DNA of 64,000 nt from Latilactobacillus curvatus JCM 1096 = DSM 20019 (GTDB lineage Bacteria > Bacillota > Bacilli > Lactobacillales > Lactobacillaceae): NCBI RefSeq assembly GCF_004101845.1, contig NZ_CP026116.1, positions 1,612,001 through 1,676,000 on the forward strand, in the 5' to 3' direction. The position numbers and the translations under genes were made by a program. Below the pieces are notes generated by a model. It saw only the letters and a program-made list of their open reading frames with translations, searched no databases and was not told the origin of the DNA. Within the stretch, counting starts at the first letter, position 1; each line of letters starts with the position of its first letter. Below are positions 34,085-43,253 of the stretch, piece by piece.

Positions 34085-35275
34085 TTAAAGGACGCGAACT
34101 GCGAATGAAGGCATGAAGTAACTTGAGATACTTGCTGTCTTAACTGATTCGCCAGGTTGTGGTGCGTGGACGTATTGGCCACCACCGATGTAGATTGCGT
34201 CGTGGTATGAAGCACCAGCGCCACCCCAGAAGAGGATATCGCCAGGTTGTAAGTTATCAAGTGAGACGCGTTGGCCAGCACCTTCTTGAGCAGTTGTGAC
34301 ACGGCCCAATGAAACGCCAGCTTGTGCGTATGCGTATTGCACTAAACCAGAACAGTCAAGACCAACACCAGGTGTTGAGCCTCCCCATACGTAAGGTGTA
34401 CCAATTTGTGATAAAGCAGCGTTGATAACAGTTTGTGCGTTACCACTTGCTTTTGTCGTTGTATTCGTTTGTGGTGCTTGTTGAGTTGTTGCAGCTTGAG
34501 TTGTTTGTTGGTTGCTTTGAGTTGTCGTTGTTTGTGTTTGAGCAGGTTGTGTTGTTGCTGCTGGTGTACTTGTTGTAGCAGCAGGGGTTGTTGCTTCAGT
34601 TGTTGCAGCAGGCGCTGGTGTTTCTGTAGCAGGTGCCGGCGTTGTTGCTTGAGGAGCAGTTGGTGCTTGAACTTCAGTTGTAGTGGTTGTTGCAGCAACT
34701 GGTGTCACTGCAGGTGCATTTGTAATTGGTGTGACACCATCCAAGTTAGGGTTGTTTAAAACAACGTAGCTAGCAGGAATCCAACCTTTGCTTTCTAATT
34801 GGTACCAAGTTGTGCCGTTTAAATCTTTTTGATCAATGACGTTTTTAGTTGTGCCATATGTTAAGTATTCGCCAGTTGGTTGAGCAGCAGTTGTGTCAGC
34901 CCAAACAGTTGTTGCACCTGATTGGAAGTTAGCTGTTACTGTGTTCTTAACAGCGGTTGTTGTTGCAGCTGGTTGAGCAGTTGCATCGCCGGCTGTAATG
35001 AATTGGCTTGAAACCCATTCGTCATTACCAAGTTTGTACCATGTTTGGCCGTAAACTTGTTTTGTGTCTTGGATTGTTACTTGTTGGTTAGTTGCCAAGT
35101 AACGAGCAGGTTTTTGACCTACTGCTGGGCTAGTCCAAACGGTTGTTGCCCCGTCAGCGTAGTTAACCGTACCATTTGTTGCAGCTTGGGCATCATTTGT
35201 TTGAAGACCCATCAATACTAAGCCGGCAAGGCCAACCATTCCAGAAGATAAGTAAGTCATTTTTTGTTTTTTCAT
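34085..35275 (-). CDS. Secreted NlpC/P60 peptidoglycan hydrolase with SH3-like domains
   Basis: A 396-residue exported protein. Signal peptide: residues 1-32, with a hydrophobic core (MVGLAGLVLMGLQTNDAQA) and an Ala-x-Ala cleavage site. Two SH3-like wall-binding domains follow (about 36-95 and 112-172; each with WYKL or WYQLESKGW). A Pro/Thr/Ala/Gln linker runs to about 285. The C-terminal NlpC/P60 domain (about 285-396) has catalytic Cys in GLDCSGLVQYAY, His in SYHDAIYIG and His in QYVHAP. It would cut peptide stems of the wall, probably D-Glu-Lys bonds, in cell separation. Strong codon bias and a long leader suggest high expression. Confidence 0.93.
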   Translation of the reverse strand: MKKQKMTYLSSGMVGLAGLVLMGLQTNDAQAATNGTVNYADGATTVWTSPAVGQKPARYLATNQQVTIQDTKQVYGQTWYKLGNDEWVSSQFITAGDATAQPAATTTAVKNTVTANFQSGATTVWADTTAAQPTGEYLTYGTTKNVIDQKDLNGTTWYQLESKGWIPASYVVLNNPNLDGVTPITNAPAVTPVAATTTTTEVQAPTAPQATTPAPATETPAPAATTEATTPAATTSTPAATTQPAQTQTTTTQSNQQTTQAATTQQAPQTNTTTKASGNAQTVINAALSQIGTPYVWGGSTPGVGLDCSGLVQYAYAQAGVSLGRVTTAQEGAGQRVSLDNLQPGDILFWGGAGASYHDAIYIGGGQYVHAPQPGESVKTASISSYFMPSFAVRVL

Positions 35276-35501
35276 GTGTTTGTTGTGCTCCTTCGAAAAA
35301 TTTTTTTAAGTTGTTTGAATTTTGAATTAATTTAGTACGCTGATTAGCATAGCATCTGAAAGTAACAAACATGTTACATAATAGTTAGCGCGCTGTTACA
35401 TGTTTCTTAAGATATCGGCGATTAAAAGACTAAACGTAAGCGAACGTCAAAAAAATACGCATATCAAGAAGATAGCGTACTTTTTAGGAAGTGTCTTAAG
35501 A

Positions 35502-36464
35502 TTATTGGAGTGTACCGGTTTGTGTCTGATCTGTACCGGTCTGAGTATTACTTTGTGTACCAGTCGTCCCGGTTCCGGTTGTGGTATCCGTTGTCGAAGT
35601 CCCCGTCCCAGTTCCAGTTGTTGCACCAGTGCCATTCCCCGTTGCCGTGTTAGCAGCATAGCCTGTCGTAGTTTGTGTATTGGTAGCTGTGTTTTGGTTA
35701 GTTGTTGCTTGATTAGCGGTTGTTGTGTTTTGCGTGGTTGCTGCTTGGGTATTGTTAGAGTAAGTGTTGTATTGATTTTCAGCGTTCTTAACATACGCCA
35801 AGTACTTTTCTTTAAAGCCGTCATGGGTTGATTTATTAATCAAAGCTCGGACGTAAGGGAAGTCGCTAGCAGATAGGTTAGCTGGAATATGCTTGAGGTT
35901 GTCGTCTGTAAATAAGTTCCGGACAGCTGCCATAGCCGCTAATTGATTTTTAGCTTCTTGATAATCAGCAAGTTGTTTGGGGTGGTCGGTATAGTCCGTT
36001 TCTTCACCAAGTTGTGCATCGGCTTTGACAATCCCATCTTTATCGAAAAAGGCGCTTGTTTTAACTTTGTTCTTTTTCTTCTTTTTAGCAGGCTTTTCAG
36101 AAGCAACACTTTCAGATTCACTAGTTGCTGGTTGCTTACCAGTAATCTTATCTAGATCTTTTTGGGCAGCCTTGTAATCAGCCTTTGCATCAGCGCTAAT
36201 TCCGCTCATATAAAGGTTGGGCGTGATTTGTTTGTCGAGTTTGTCAGCCGCAGTGATAATTTGGTGTTGTTTATTGGCTGTTAACTTCGCAGGATCTTTA
36301 CGGGAACCATCACTATAGAGTTGGTTCACTTTTTGGACGTATTGATCAATTTTTTCTTCTGTTTTAGTTGCGGCAGCTGGAATTTCTGTTTTATTCTGAC
36401 AGCCAGCTAGAATCATGAAACAGCTGGTCATGGTCAGCAATAGAGCAAGTGTTAATTTTTTCAT
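35502..36464 (-). CDS. Lipoprotein of unknown function with a low-complexity tail
   Basis: Three hundred twenty residues with a lipoprotein signal: MKKLTLALLLTMTSCFMILAGCQ, lipobox LAGC with Cys 22. A helical, charged domain follows (to about 210), including a Lys-rich KPAKKKKKNKVK stretch. From about 215 on the sequence is almost only Thr, Asn, Gln, Gly and Ala (TNTQTTTGYAANTATGNG), likely disordered and reaching through the wall. It is transcribed in the same direction as the NlpC/P60 gene, 226 bp upstream. A family such as YlbF/NDxxF lipoproteins could be considered, but I cannot name one. Confidence 0.75.
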   Translation of the reverse strand: MKKLTLALLLTMTSCFMILAGCQNKTEIPAAATKTEEKIDQYVQKVNQLYSDGSRKDPAKLTANKQHQIITAADKLDKQITPNLYMSGISADAKADYKAAQKDLDKITGKQPATSESESVASEKPAKKKKKNKVKTSAFFDKDGIVKADAQLGEETDYTDHPKQLADYQEAKNQLAAMAAVRNLFTDDNLKHIPANLSASDFPYVRALINKSTHDGFKEKYLAYVKNAENQYNTYSNNTQAATTQNTTTANQATTNQNTATNTQTTTGYAANTATGNGTGATTGTGTGTSTTDTTTGTGTTGTQSNTQTGTDQTQTGTLQ

Positions 36465-36745
36465 TGAGAAACCACCTTGTTGTTAGTTATTCATCTAATA
36501 ATATATCATGAAATTAGGAGCGCTAACATGGTCGTTTGACGATAATTCCGAAATCGGAAATTAACGTGAAATCCAATATTGTATAGAAATCGCAATAAAT
36601 GCGGGGGTTAAAGGAAATTAATCAACAAATCAGGCTATACTTTCGCAAGTGAGAAGCGTACACTATGGATATTAATTATGAGAAAATTTTAATCAAACGT
36701 GACCGATGAGTTCAATTAAAGTGGTCATCAGAGGGAGTGCAACTT

Positions 36746-38164
36746 ATGGAATCAGCATGTACATCAATTTTAGTTGGTAAAAACGCATCATTGGACGGAT
36801 CAACGATGATTGCGCGTAACGACGATACTTTTTTACCTTTAACACCACAACGGTTTCACATCAATCCAGCTGTTAAAGGGCGTAAGGGTGCTAAAATTAA
36901 ATCTTGGTTAAACGGGTTTGAAGCCGAATTACCTGAGAATGGCTACCGATGGCCCGCTGTTCCGAATGTTGATTACAAACATAATGGTTATTATGATGAA
37001 AGTAGTATTAACGAAGTTAACGTGGCGATGAGCTGTACCGAAAGTACATATGGAAATGAAAAAGCCCTCGCTTATGATCCATTGGTGAAAGACGGGTTGG
37101 ATGAAGATTGCATGCAAGCTATGGTTGCGCCGTACATTAACTCGGCGCGCGAAGGGGTCAGCTATCTCGGTAATTTGATTAAACAATACGGCTCACCCGC
37201 CGGCAATAGTGTGCTCTTTAGTGATCACAATGAAGTGTGGTATATGGAAATTGTGACAGGGCATTTATGGCTAGCACAACGGATTCCAGATGATGCTTAT
37301 GCAGTTGCCGCCAACCAAGTGGCGATTCAACAAGTTGATTTCACGGATGCCGACAATTTTATGTGGGCAGAAGGCATTCAAGAATACGTTGAAGCCCATC
37401 ATTTGAATCCGGATAAAACGGGCTGGAATTTCCGCCACATTTTTGGCACGATGAATGAAAAAGACCGGCACTATAATACACCACGGGTTTGGTACGCCCA
37501 TCATTTATTTGATGCTGATTTTGATATGTCACCCGAATCGGCTGAATTACCATTTATTCGGCGTATTGAACATAAAATTAGTGTTGAAGATATTGAAATG
37601 TTGTTAGGCTCACATTATAATGAAACGCCATTCGATCCAATGGGGCATGGGACTGATGCCGACAAGTATCGTTACCGCCCAATCGGTTTGAATCGGACGC
37701 AAAATGCACATATTTTACAATTACGGAATGATGTGCCAAAGGAACAAGCGGCCATCATGTGGATCACAATGGGGATGCCAACGTATACACCGTTCATTCC
37801 ATTTTTCACGAATGCGAACGATACGGATCTAAGTTTCAGCGAAACACCAATGAAATGGGATATGAAGAGTGCATATTGGTTATACCGGACAATTTCAGTA
37901 TTGGTGGAAGGCCATTATAGCCAGCACATTCAAGGCAATGTAGATTACTTAAACCGTTGTAAGCAAGAATTACGAACGATGATTGAAGCCATTCAAGTGG
38001 AAGCACAAAAGTATCAAGGCGCTGCCTTAACGGAGTATTTGACTGAGCAAAACCATGCGATTGTTAAGCAGATGGCGACTGAAGCGACCTCGATGATTGG
38101 GGAACTCGTTATGTCGGGCATTAATTTATCGAAATTGACGTTCAATATGGATCGTAACCTATAA
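36746..38164 (+). CDS. C69-family dipeptidase (PepD type), second copy
   Basis: Start ATG 36746 follows GAGGGAG by 9 nt; a GTG nine bases earlier is within the binding site. The 472-residue enzyme begins MESACTSILVGKNASLDGST, so the Cys nucleophile lies near residue 5 after a very short propeptide. MIARNDDTFLPLTPQRF, SCTEST and DGLDEDCMQAMVAPYI follow the family. It differs clearly from the copy at 16478, so the two may prefer different dipeptides. Single gene with own terminator. Confidence 0.9.
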   Translation: MESACTSILVGKNASLDGSTMIARNDDTFLPLTPQRFHINPAVKGRKGAKIKSWLNGFEAELPENGYRWPAVPNVDYKHNGYYDESSINEVNVAMSCTESTYGNEKALAYDPLVKDGLDEDCMQAMVAPYINSAREGVSYLGNLIKQYGSPAGNSVLFSDHNEVWYMEIVTGHLWLAQRIPDDAYAVAANQVAIQQVDFTDADNFMWAEGIQEYVEAHHLNPDKTGWNFRHIFGTMNEKDRHYNTPRVWYAHHLFDADFDMSPESAELPFIRRIEHKISVEDIEMLLGSHYNETPFDPMGHGTDADKYRYRPIGLNRTQNAHILQLRNDVPKEQAAIMWITMGMPTYTPFIPFFTNANDTDLSFSETPMKWDMKSAYWLYRTISVLVEGHYSQHIQGNVDYLNRCKQELRTMIEAIQVEAQKYQGAALTEYLTEQNHAIVKQMATEATSMIGELVMSGINLSKLTFNMDRNL

Positions 38165-38173
38165 GATGTTATT

Positions 38174-38225
38174 AAAAGAAGTTATTAAGGATGAAAATAA
38201 TTTTATCTTTAATGACTTCTTTTTA
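38174..38225 (+). terminator. Terminator after the second C69 dipeptidase
   Basis: AAAAGAAGTTATTAA with TTAATGACTTCTTTT forms a stem with one mismatch, continued by GAT/ATC, then T and AT residues. Confidence 0.82.
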
Positions 38226-38426
38226 TATAGTCACGACAAACTAATATAGTGGGTTGATGATTATATGGTCAATTGAATTGTTGCACATCAAATCTATTTA
38301 TAGCTATTTAATGAATCGAGTGGTTTCTTTTCTCTCAAAATATGCTAATATATTGATAGCAAAATAAATTAAATCCGTTAATTGTTTCTACGCATGACAG
38401 ATCGGTTAGTAAAGGGAGAAAAGGTT

Positions 38427-38963
38427 ATGACAGCAAAAGCAACAAGCAAGTATTCTGATGATTGGGAAGTAGTAACGCATCTTTCATTGATTTATCGGTG
38501 GATTGTCAGCAATTTAAGCGACTTTGTCAGTGGAGAAAGTTTAAATTACAAAGTTTCTTTTGACCAATTTTTAATTATGTACGAAATTTCAACTAACGAA
38601 AACTTAACAGGTAGTAAGTTAGCTAAGACGATGAGTGTTAGTCGTTCAGCAATTTCACGCCAATGTCGGTTACTGAAAGAAAATGGGTACGTGGTTGAAG
38701 AACATCTTCAAACAGATCAACGGGTTAAATTTTTGAGCTTAACTAAACAAGGTCAAGACGTTTTAGACCGGTTGGTGAGCCGCTATGTTGAAAAATACCG
38801 TGAAATCGAAGCACAAATGGGCCGTGATAAAGTCGATGGTTTGATTCGATTCATTGATCAATTCTATTTAGATGTCATTGAACCAAGTGAATACCAAGAT
38901 AACAAGATGGGCCGTTCATTCCTAAATAAAGTAAAGAAAATGAACGAAGAAAGTGCAGAATAG
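38427..38963 (+). CDS. MarR-family transcriptional regulator
   Basis: Start ATG 38427 is preferred for the purine-rich AAAGGGAGAAAAGG before it; the frame is open from 38382. The 178-residue protein has the MarR winged helix (LTGSKLAKTMSVSRSAISRQ, then VVEEHLQTDQRVKFLSLTK with the wing). It is a single gene with its own terminator and no obvious target next to it; acetate kinase downstream is separated by the tandem repeats. Confidence 0.85.
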   Translation: MTAKATSKYSDDWEVVTHLSLIYRWIVSNLSDFVSGESLNYKVSFDQFLIMYEISTNENLTGSKLAKTMSVSRSAISRQCRLLKENGYVVEEHLQTDQRVKFLSLTKQGQDVLDRLVSRYVEKYREIEAQMGRDKVDGLIRFIDQFYLDVIEPSEYQDNKMGRSFLNKVKKMNEESAE

Positions 38964-38978
38964 TTATTATGAAATAGG

Positions 38979-39008
38979 AAGAACCGCGTGGGGGCGGTTC
39001 TTTTTTTA
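38979..39008 (+). terminator. Terminator after the MarR gene
   Basis: AAGAACCGC, loop GTGGG, GCGGTTCTT and seven T residues. Confidence 0.93.
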
Positions 39009-39012
39009 TGGA

Positions 39013-39134
39013 TAAAACGTGCTTTTTGGTTGCAACAACTTCCGCTTAATCTAAACTAGCACTTAATCTTAAAATCGAGATTAAGCGCTAGTTTGTATTA
39101 ATGCTCAGTTGCTGACCGCAACCAAATGCATTCT
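39013..39134 (-). repeat. Intergenic structured element, minus-strand copy (39.0 kb)
   Basis: Read on the minus strand it starts GAATGCATTTGGTTGC and ends GCAACCAAAAAGCACGTTT. Core TGAGCATTAATAC and GATTAAGCGGAAGTTG. Outer stem TTTGGTTGC/GCAACCAAA; central hairpin AAACTAGC..CTTAATCT pairs with AGATTAAG..GCTAGTTT (39053-39094). Confidence 0.72.
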
Positions 39135-39140
39135 TGCCTT

Positions 39141-39256
39141 AAACGTGCTTTCATCAATAACTTCCTGTGCTTTGCTACACTTATCAAATCGGCGATTGCA
39201 TCGCCAATTCGCTAAGTTAGATAAATGCTCAGAAGTTACCCGTTGATGACGCACTC
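39141..39256 (-). repeat. Intergenic structured element, minus-strand copy (39.2 kb)
   Basis: Tandem with the previous one. Minus strand: starts GAGTGCGTCATCAACGGG, ends TTATTGATGAAAGCACGTTT. Core CTGAGCATTTATCTA and GTAGCAAAGCACAGGAAG. Outer stem TCATCAA/TTGATGA; central hairpin GGCGAT-GCA-ATCGCC. Confidence 0.75.
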
Positions 39257-39283
39257 TGATATAATAGGGCTTGTTTCTTTTTA

Positions 39284-39297
39284 TGAAATTGCTTACA
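39284..39297 (+). promoter_or_regulatory. Probable cre site upstream of acetate kinase
   Basis: TGAAATTGCTTACA matches 13 of 14 positions of the CcpA consensus TGWAANCGNTNWCA. It lies 43 bp before the ackA start and downstream of a TATAAT at 39260. CcpA is known to activate ackA in several Firmicutes; in this position repression is equally possible. Confidence 0.5.
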
Positions 39298-39339
39298 ATT
39301 AAGCCATGAACGGATTATGAAAGAGTGGGAGTCGATATC

Positions 39340-40524
39340 ATGGAAAAAATTCTGGCTATTAATGCAGGTAGTTCAACACTGAAGTGGCAATTATTTGAAA
39401 TGCCGTCTGAACGAGTAATCGCTAAAGGAATGATTGATCGGTTAGGCTTATCTGATTCTGTATTCACAGTGAAGTATGGCAATCAGGAAAAGTTTAAACA
39501 AGTCCAAGATATTACGACGCACGAACAAGCAGCAACGTTATTATTAACGCGGTTGAAGGAATTAAATATCGTAACCCATCTCGATGAGATTACGGGGGTT
39601 GGTCACCGGGTGGTTGCTGGTGGAGAAGCCTTCAAGGACTCTGCAGTAATTAATCCGGTTGGGCTCGATGAGATTAATCGTTTGGCTGAATATGCACCGT
39701 TGCATAATCCAACCCAAGCTTATTACATTAAAATTTTCACTGCATTATTGCCAGGCGTACCGGAAGTGGCTGTTTTTGACACGTCATTTTACAGTACGTT
39801 ACCTGCCGAAAACTATTTATACAGTATTCCGCAAGCGTATTATGAAAAGTATGGGGCCCGTAAATACGGTGCGCATGGGACCAGTCATCGGTTTGTTGCT
39901 CATCGAGCGGCTGAAATGCTAGATCAGCCGCTTGAAACGCAAAAAATGATCACGTTGCACTTGGGCAGTGGTGCATCAATTACCGCGATTCAAGACGGGC
40001 ACGCTGTCGATACATCAATGGGGTTCACACCACTTGCGGGGATTACGATGGGCACGCGATCTGGTGATATTGATGTCTCATTAGTAGCCTTTTTAGCTGA
40101 AAAATTAGGTAAGACAATGCCAGAGATGATCACAATTTTGAACCATAAGTCTGGCTTATTAGGGATTTCTGAACTATCACCGGATATGCGTGATTTAGAA
40201 GAAACCGCTGACTCACGACCACAATCCCAATTGGCGCTTGATATTTTTGTCAATCGAGTTGTGAAGTATGTCGGTTCTTACGTAGCTTTAATGAATGGAG
40301 TAGATACGCTGGTCTTTACTGCCGGTAGTGGTGAGAACGGCAGTGAATTACGGGCTGCCATTTGTGAACAACTCGCTTGTTTTGGTGTAGAATTGGATGA
40401 AGATAAAAATAATGTCCGCAGCCAAGAACGCATTATCAGCAGTGATCAATCACGCGTTAAGGTCCTGATTGTGCCAACTAATGAAGAGTTGATGATTGCC
40501 AGAGATGTTATGCGGTTAAAATAA
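39340..40524 (+). CDS. ackA: Acetate kinase
   Basis: The 394-residue enzyme makes ATP and acetate from acetyl phosphate and ADP. Start ATG 39340 follows GTGGGAG. Signatures: MEKILAINAGSSTLKWQLFE at the N-terminus, AVFDTSFYSTLPAENYLY with the catalytic Asp, YGAHGTSHRFV, and HLGSGASITAIQDGHAVDTS for the ATP site. In heterofermentative use of ribose, phosphoketolase gives acetyl phosphate, so its position next to the ribose operon makes metabolic sense, as described for L. sakei. The next small gene is 14 bp downstream. Confidence 0.96.
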   Translation: MEKILAINAGSSTLKWQLFEMPSERVIAKGMIDRLGLSDSVFTVKYGNQEKFKQVQDITTHEQAATLLLTRLKELNIVTHLDEITGVGHRVVAGGEAFKDSAVINPVGLDEINRLAEYAPLHNPTQAYYIKIFTALLPGVPEVAVFDTSFYSTLPAENYLYSIPQAYYEKYGARKYGAHGTSHRFVAHRAAEMLDQPLETQKMITLHLGSGASITAIQDGHAVDTSMGFTPLAGITMGTRSGDIDVSLVAFLAEKLGKTMPEMITILNHKSGLLGISELSPDMRDLEETADSRPQSQLALDIFVNRVVKYVGSYVALMNGVDTLVFTAGSGENGSELRAAICEQLACFGVELDEDKNNVRSQERIISSDQSRVKVLIVPTNEELMIARDVMRLK

Positions 40525-40538
40525 GGGAGTTATGCACC

Positions 40539-40784
40539 ATGCCACAAAAACCACTATCAGAATATGAAGTTGAGATTCCCCGATTGATTGCTCGATTAGA
40601 AGATACACCAGCCACAAAAACCTTTTTCGACGCACTAACACCAGGCTATCAACGCGAATGGGCACGTTATGTTTACGGCGCTAAAGCTGAAGAAACACAG
40701 CAACGACATTATGTTGAAATGTGTCAAATTTTAGATGCAGGTTATAAATCTAAACGAGGATACGGACAAGCAAAGAAAAAATAA
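40539..40784 (+). CDS. Small YdeI/OmpD-associated-like protein
   Basis: Eighty-one residues. The stretch FFDALTPGYQREWARYVYGAK followed by ETQQRHYVEMCQILDAG resembles the C-terminal OmdA domain (PF13376) of YdeI-family proteins; the larger N-terminal domain is absent. It is basic at the end (GYKSKRGYGQAKKK). It probably shares the acetate kinase transcript and ends at a terminator. Function unknown. Confidence 0.7.
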   Translation: MPQKPLSEYEVEIPRLIARLEDTPATKTFFDALTPGYQREWARYVYGAKAEETQQRHYVEMCQILDAGYKSKRGYGQAKKK

Positions 40785-40787
40785 ATT

Positions 40788-40832
40788 AAAAAAAGATTAA
40801 TCAGGCCAAATGCGCGCCAGATTAATCTTTTT
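40788..40832 (+). terminator. Terminator of the ackA transcript
   Basis: AAAAAAGATTAATC pairs with GATTAATCTTTTTT over a 17-nt loop with a GGC/GCC pair. Confidence 0.9.
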
Positions 40833-40865
40833 TGTGTTCTTTAATAAAGCGGTTACAAAAAAGAG

Positions 40866-40927
40866 TTGAATTCTCAAAGAAGCTCCTTTATAATAATCAC
40901 CATGATAGTTAGTAAAACGTTTTACTA
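40866..40927 (+). promoter_or_regulatory. Ribose operon promoter with RbsR/CcpA-type operator
   Basis: TTGAAT (40866-40871) and TATAAT (40889-40894) with 17 nt between. Downstream, TAGTAAAACGTTTTACTA (40910-40927) is a perfect 18-bp palindrome with the central CG of LacI-family operators. RbsR, encoded by the fourth gene, is the probable ligand. Confidence 0.78.
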
Positions 40928-40955
40928 GCCTACAATAAAGGACGGAGGATTGAAT

Positions 40956-41840
40956 ATGAATGCTGTCAATATCTTAATTGGATTAATGCCGATGATTGGT
41001 TGGGGATTGTTCCCTGTGATCGTTGGTAAAATTGGTGGGAAACCAGCGAGTCAAATTATTGGAACGACACTTGGGACATTAATTCTGGCCATTATTGTGG
41101 CTATTTTCCGCGGGACACCGATTCCAGAAACCAAAACATTTATTTTTTGTTTAATTTCAGGGGCTTGTTGGGCATTAGCGCAGATTATCACCTTTCATGT
41201 TTTTGAAACCATGGGTGTTTCTAGAACGATGCCAATCACAACTGGGTTCCAACTTGTTGGGGCATCTTTGTGGGGCGTCTTCATCTTGGGTAACTGGGCA
41301 AGTACACAATCGAAGTTGATTGGGTTCACAGCGATTATTCTAATTATCCTTGGTGTTTATTTAACAGCCTGGAGTGAAGATCGTTCAAGCGCTAGTAAAA
41401 ATGGCGCGGTGCGTGGCATCTTGTTATTATTAGTTGGCGAACTAGGCTACCTAGGGTACTCCGCCTTTCCACAAGCAGTACACGCGGACGGTTTCCAAGG
41501 CTTTTTGCCACAAGCATTAGGAATGGCAATTGTAGGTGTTATCTTCGGATTAACCCAAACCAGCAAGACTTATCAACCTTTCAAAGAAGCAACTTCGTAT
41601 AAGAATATCTTCAGTGGGTTCTTCTTCGCGTTTGCAGCGCTGACGTATCTTATCTCAGCACAACCTTCTGTGAATGGCTTAGCAACGGGGTTTGTTTTAT
41701 CCCAAACCAGTGTCATTTTCGCCACAATCGGTGGGATTTATGTGTTGAAAGAACAAAAGACTAAAAAAGAAATGGTTGCCGTATTAATTGGTTTAGTACT
41801 CGTATTAGTGGCTGGATCTGTGACAGCCTTTATCAAATAA
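40956..41840 (+). CDS. rbsU: Ribose uptake protein RbsU
   Basis: Start ATG 40956 with ACGGAGG 8 nt upstream. The 294-residue membrane protein has about ten segments in a drug/metabolite-transporter-like fold and belongs to the glucose/ribose porter family. It starts [20 protein letters not shown] and has GISR-type [20 protein letters not shown]. It imports ribose without ABC or PTS components and was first described in L. sakei. First gene of rbsUDKR. Confidence 0.93.
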   Translation: MNAVNILIGLMPMIGWGLFPVIVGKIGGKPASQIIGTTLGTLILAIIVAIFRGTPIPETKTFIFCLISGACWALAQIITFHVFETMGVSRTMPITTGFQLVGASLWGVFILGNWASTQSKLIGFTAIILIILGVYLTAWSEDRSSASKNGAVRGILLLLVGELGYLGYSAFPQAVHADGFQGFLPQALGMAIVGVIFGLTQTSKTYQPFKEATSYKNIFSGFFFAFAALTYLISAQPSVNGLATGFVLSQTSVIFATIGGIYVLKEQKTKKEMVAVLIGLVLVLVAGSVTAFIK

Positions 41841-41859
41841 AAAGTGGGGCGGATTTATT

Positions 41860-42255
41860 ATGCGAAAAACACAAGTTATCAATTCACAAATTTCAAATGT
41901 GATTTCAAACATGGGACATTTTGATACAATGAGTATTGGCGATGCTGGGATGCCGGTCCCAGCTGGAACGCAAAAAATCGATGTGGCCATCGAAAATGGT
42001 GTACCAAGTTTTATTCAAGTACTTAAAAATGTTCTAACAGAATTGGAAATTCAAAAAGTTTACTTAGCAAACGAAATTAAAACAGCTAATCCAGCACAAC
42101 TTGAACAAATCAAAAAAGTGATTGGTGAGACGCCCATTGAATTTATTGATCACGCACAAATGAAACAGGACTTGGGGCAGGCCAAAGCATTTGTTCGGAC
42201 GGGTGAAATGACACCTTATTCCAACATTATTTTAGAAAGTGGCGTTGTATTTTAA
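41860..42255 (+). CDS. rbsD: D-ribose pyranase RbsD
   Basis: The 131-residue enzyme interconverts ribopyranose and ribofuranose, giving RbsK its substrate. The start [20 protein letters not shown] contains the catalytic His 20, followed by [10 protein letters not shown]. The C-terminus ends [20 protein letters not shown], as usual. Twenty bp separate it from both neighbours. Confidence 0.95.
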   Translation: MRKTQVINSQISNVISNMGHFDTMSIGDAGMPVPAGTQKIDVAIENGVPSFIQVLKNVLTELEIQKVYLANEIKTANPAQLEQIKKVIGETPIEFIDHAQMKQDLGQAKAFVRTGEMTPYSNIILESGVVF

Positions 42256-42274
42256 CCATTAGGAGGGCTTTCAA

Positions 42275-43183
42275 ATGAAAAAAGTAATCGTATTAGGGTC
42301 AACAAATGTCGACACAATTTTAAACGTTCAGCGTTTTCCACAACCAGGTGAAACATTAGCAATGGATGGCCGCGCAGTTGCTGGTGGTGGTAAGGGTGCA
42401 AACCAAGCAATCGCAGCTGTTCGGTCAGGTGCGCAAACAGCTTTCATTAGTAAGGTTGGTAAGGAAGGCGCCGCTGATTTCATGCTAGATACGTTCAAAA
42501 AAGATGGCATGAACATTGATCACGTTCGTTGTTCTGAAACAGCTGGGACTGGCCAAGCTTACATCATGGTGGATGCTAGTGGACAAAATAGTATTTTAAT
42601 CTATGGTGGGGCCAACCAAGATGTGACAGTCGATGATATTCATGAAGCCGAAGAAGCCATCAAAGATGCTGACAGAATTGTCGCTCAATTCGAAGTACCT
42701 ATTCCTGCAATTATTGAAGCTTTCAAAATTGCCCGTTCAAACGGCGTTCAAACGATTTTGAACCCTGCACCAGCGATTAAAAATATTCCAGCTGAATTAT
42801 TGGCAGTGACGGACATGATTGTCCCTAATGAAACGGAAGCTGAAATTATCACAGGGATTAAAGTGACTGACGAAGCATCAATGAAAGCTAACGTGGAAGC
42901 GATGTTTAAGATGGGGATTAAAGTCGTTATCATTACGGTTGGGGCAAAGGGCTCATTCTATGCAACACCAACAACAACCGGGTTTGTACCGGCATTTAAA
43001 GTTCAAGCAGTCGATACAACCGCTGCTGGTGATACCTTTATCGGTGCTTTAAGTACGAAACTTGAATTGGATTACAGTAACATTGAAGCAGCAATGACTT
43101 ATGCCAATAAGGCTTCTTCGATTGCAGTCCAAACTAAAGGGGCGCAAAATTCGATTCCTTATGAAAAGGATATTCAGTTATAA
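42275..43183 (+). CDS. rbsK: Ribokinase RbsK
   Basis: The 302-residue PfkB-family enzyme phosphorylates ribose to ribose-5-phosphate. Signatures: VLGSTNVDTILNVQRFPQPG, GGKGANQAIAA (sugar binding), and VDTTAAGDTFIGAL near residue 248 with the catalytic Asp. AGGAGG lies 8 nt before the start. Product enters the phosphoketolase route. Confidence 0.95.
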   Translation: MKKVIVLGSTNVDTILNVQRFPQPGETLAMDGRAVAGGGKGANQAIAAVRSGAQTAFISKVGKEGAADFMLDTFKKDGMNIDHVRCSETAGTGQAYIMVDASGQNSILIYGGANQDVTVDDIHEAEEAIKDADRIVAQFEVPIPAIIEAFKIARSNGVQTILNPAPAIKNIPAELLAVTDMIVPNETEAEIITGIKVTDEASMKANVEAMFKMGIKVVIITVGAKGSFYATPTTTGFVPAFKVQAVDTTAAGDTFIGALSTKLELDYSNIEAAMTYANKASSIAVQTKGAQNSIPYEKDIQL

Positions 43184-43253
43184 TCATATTAACAGCGTCC
43201 ATGGCTAGCCGGCTGTGGGTGTTTTTATTAATTTGATTCGGGGGAGTGCCAAA

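Noticed and set aside
34433..34759. Open frame of 108 codons rich in Cys and Trp, antisense to the NlpC/P60 gene
   Set aside because: It lies opposite the repetitive Thr/Ala/Gln linker of a clear secreted protein; the Cys runs are the complement of GCA/CAA codons. No ribosome binding site.
35400..35831. 143-codon plus-strand frame with many Cys and Ser
   Set aside because: Antisense to the low-complexity tail of the lipoprotein; composition is explained by the complement of ACT/GGT repeats.
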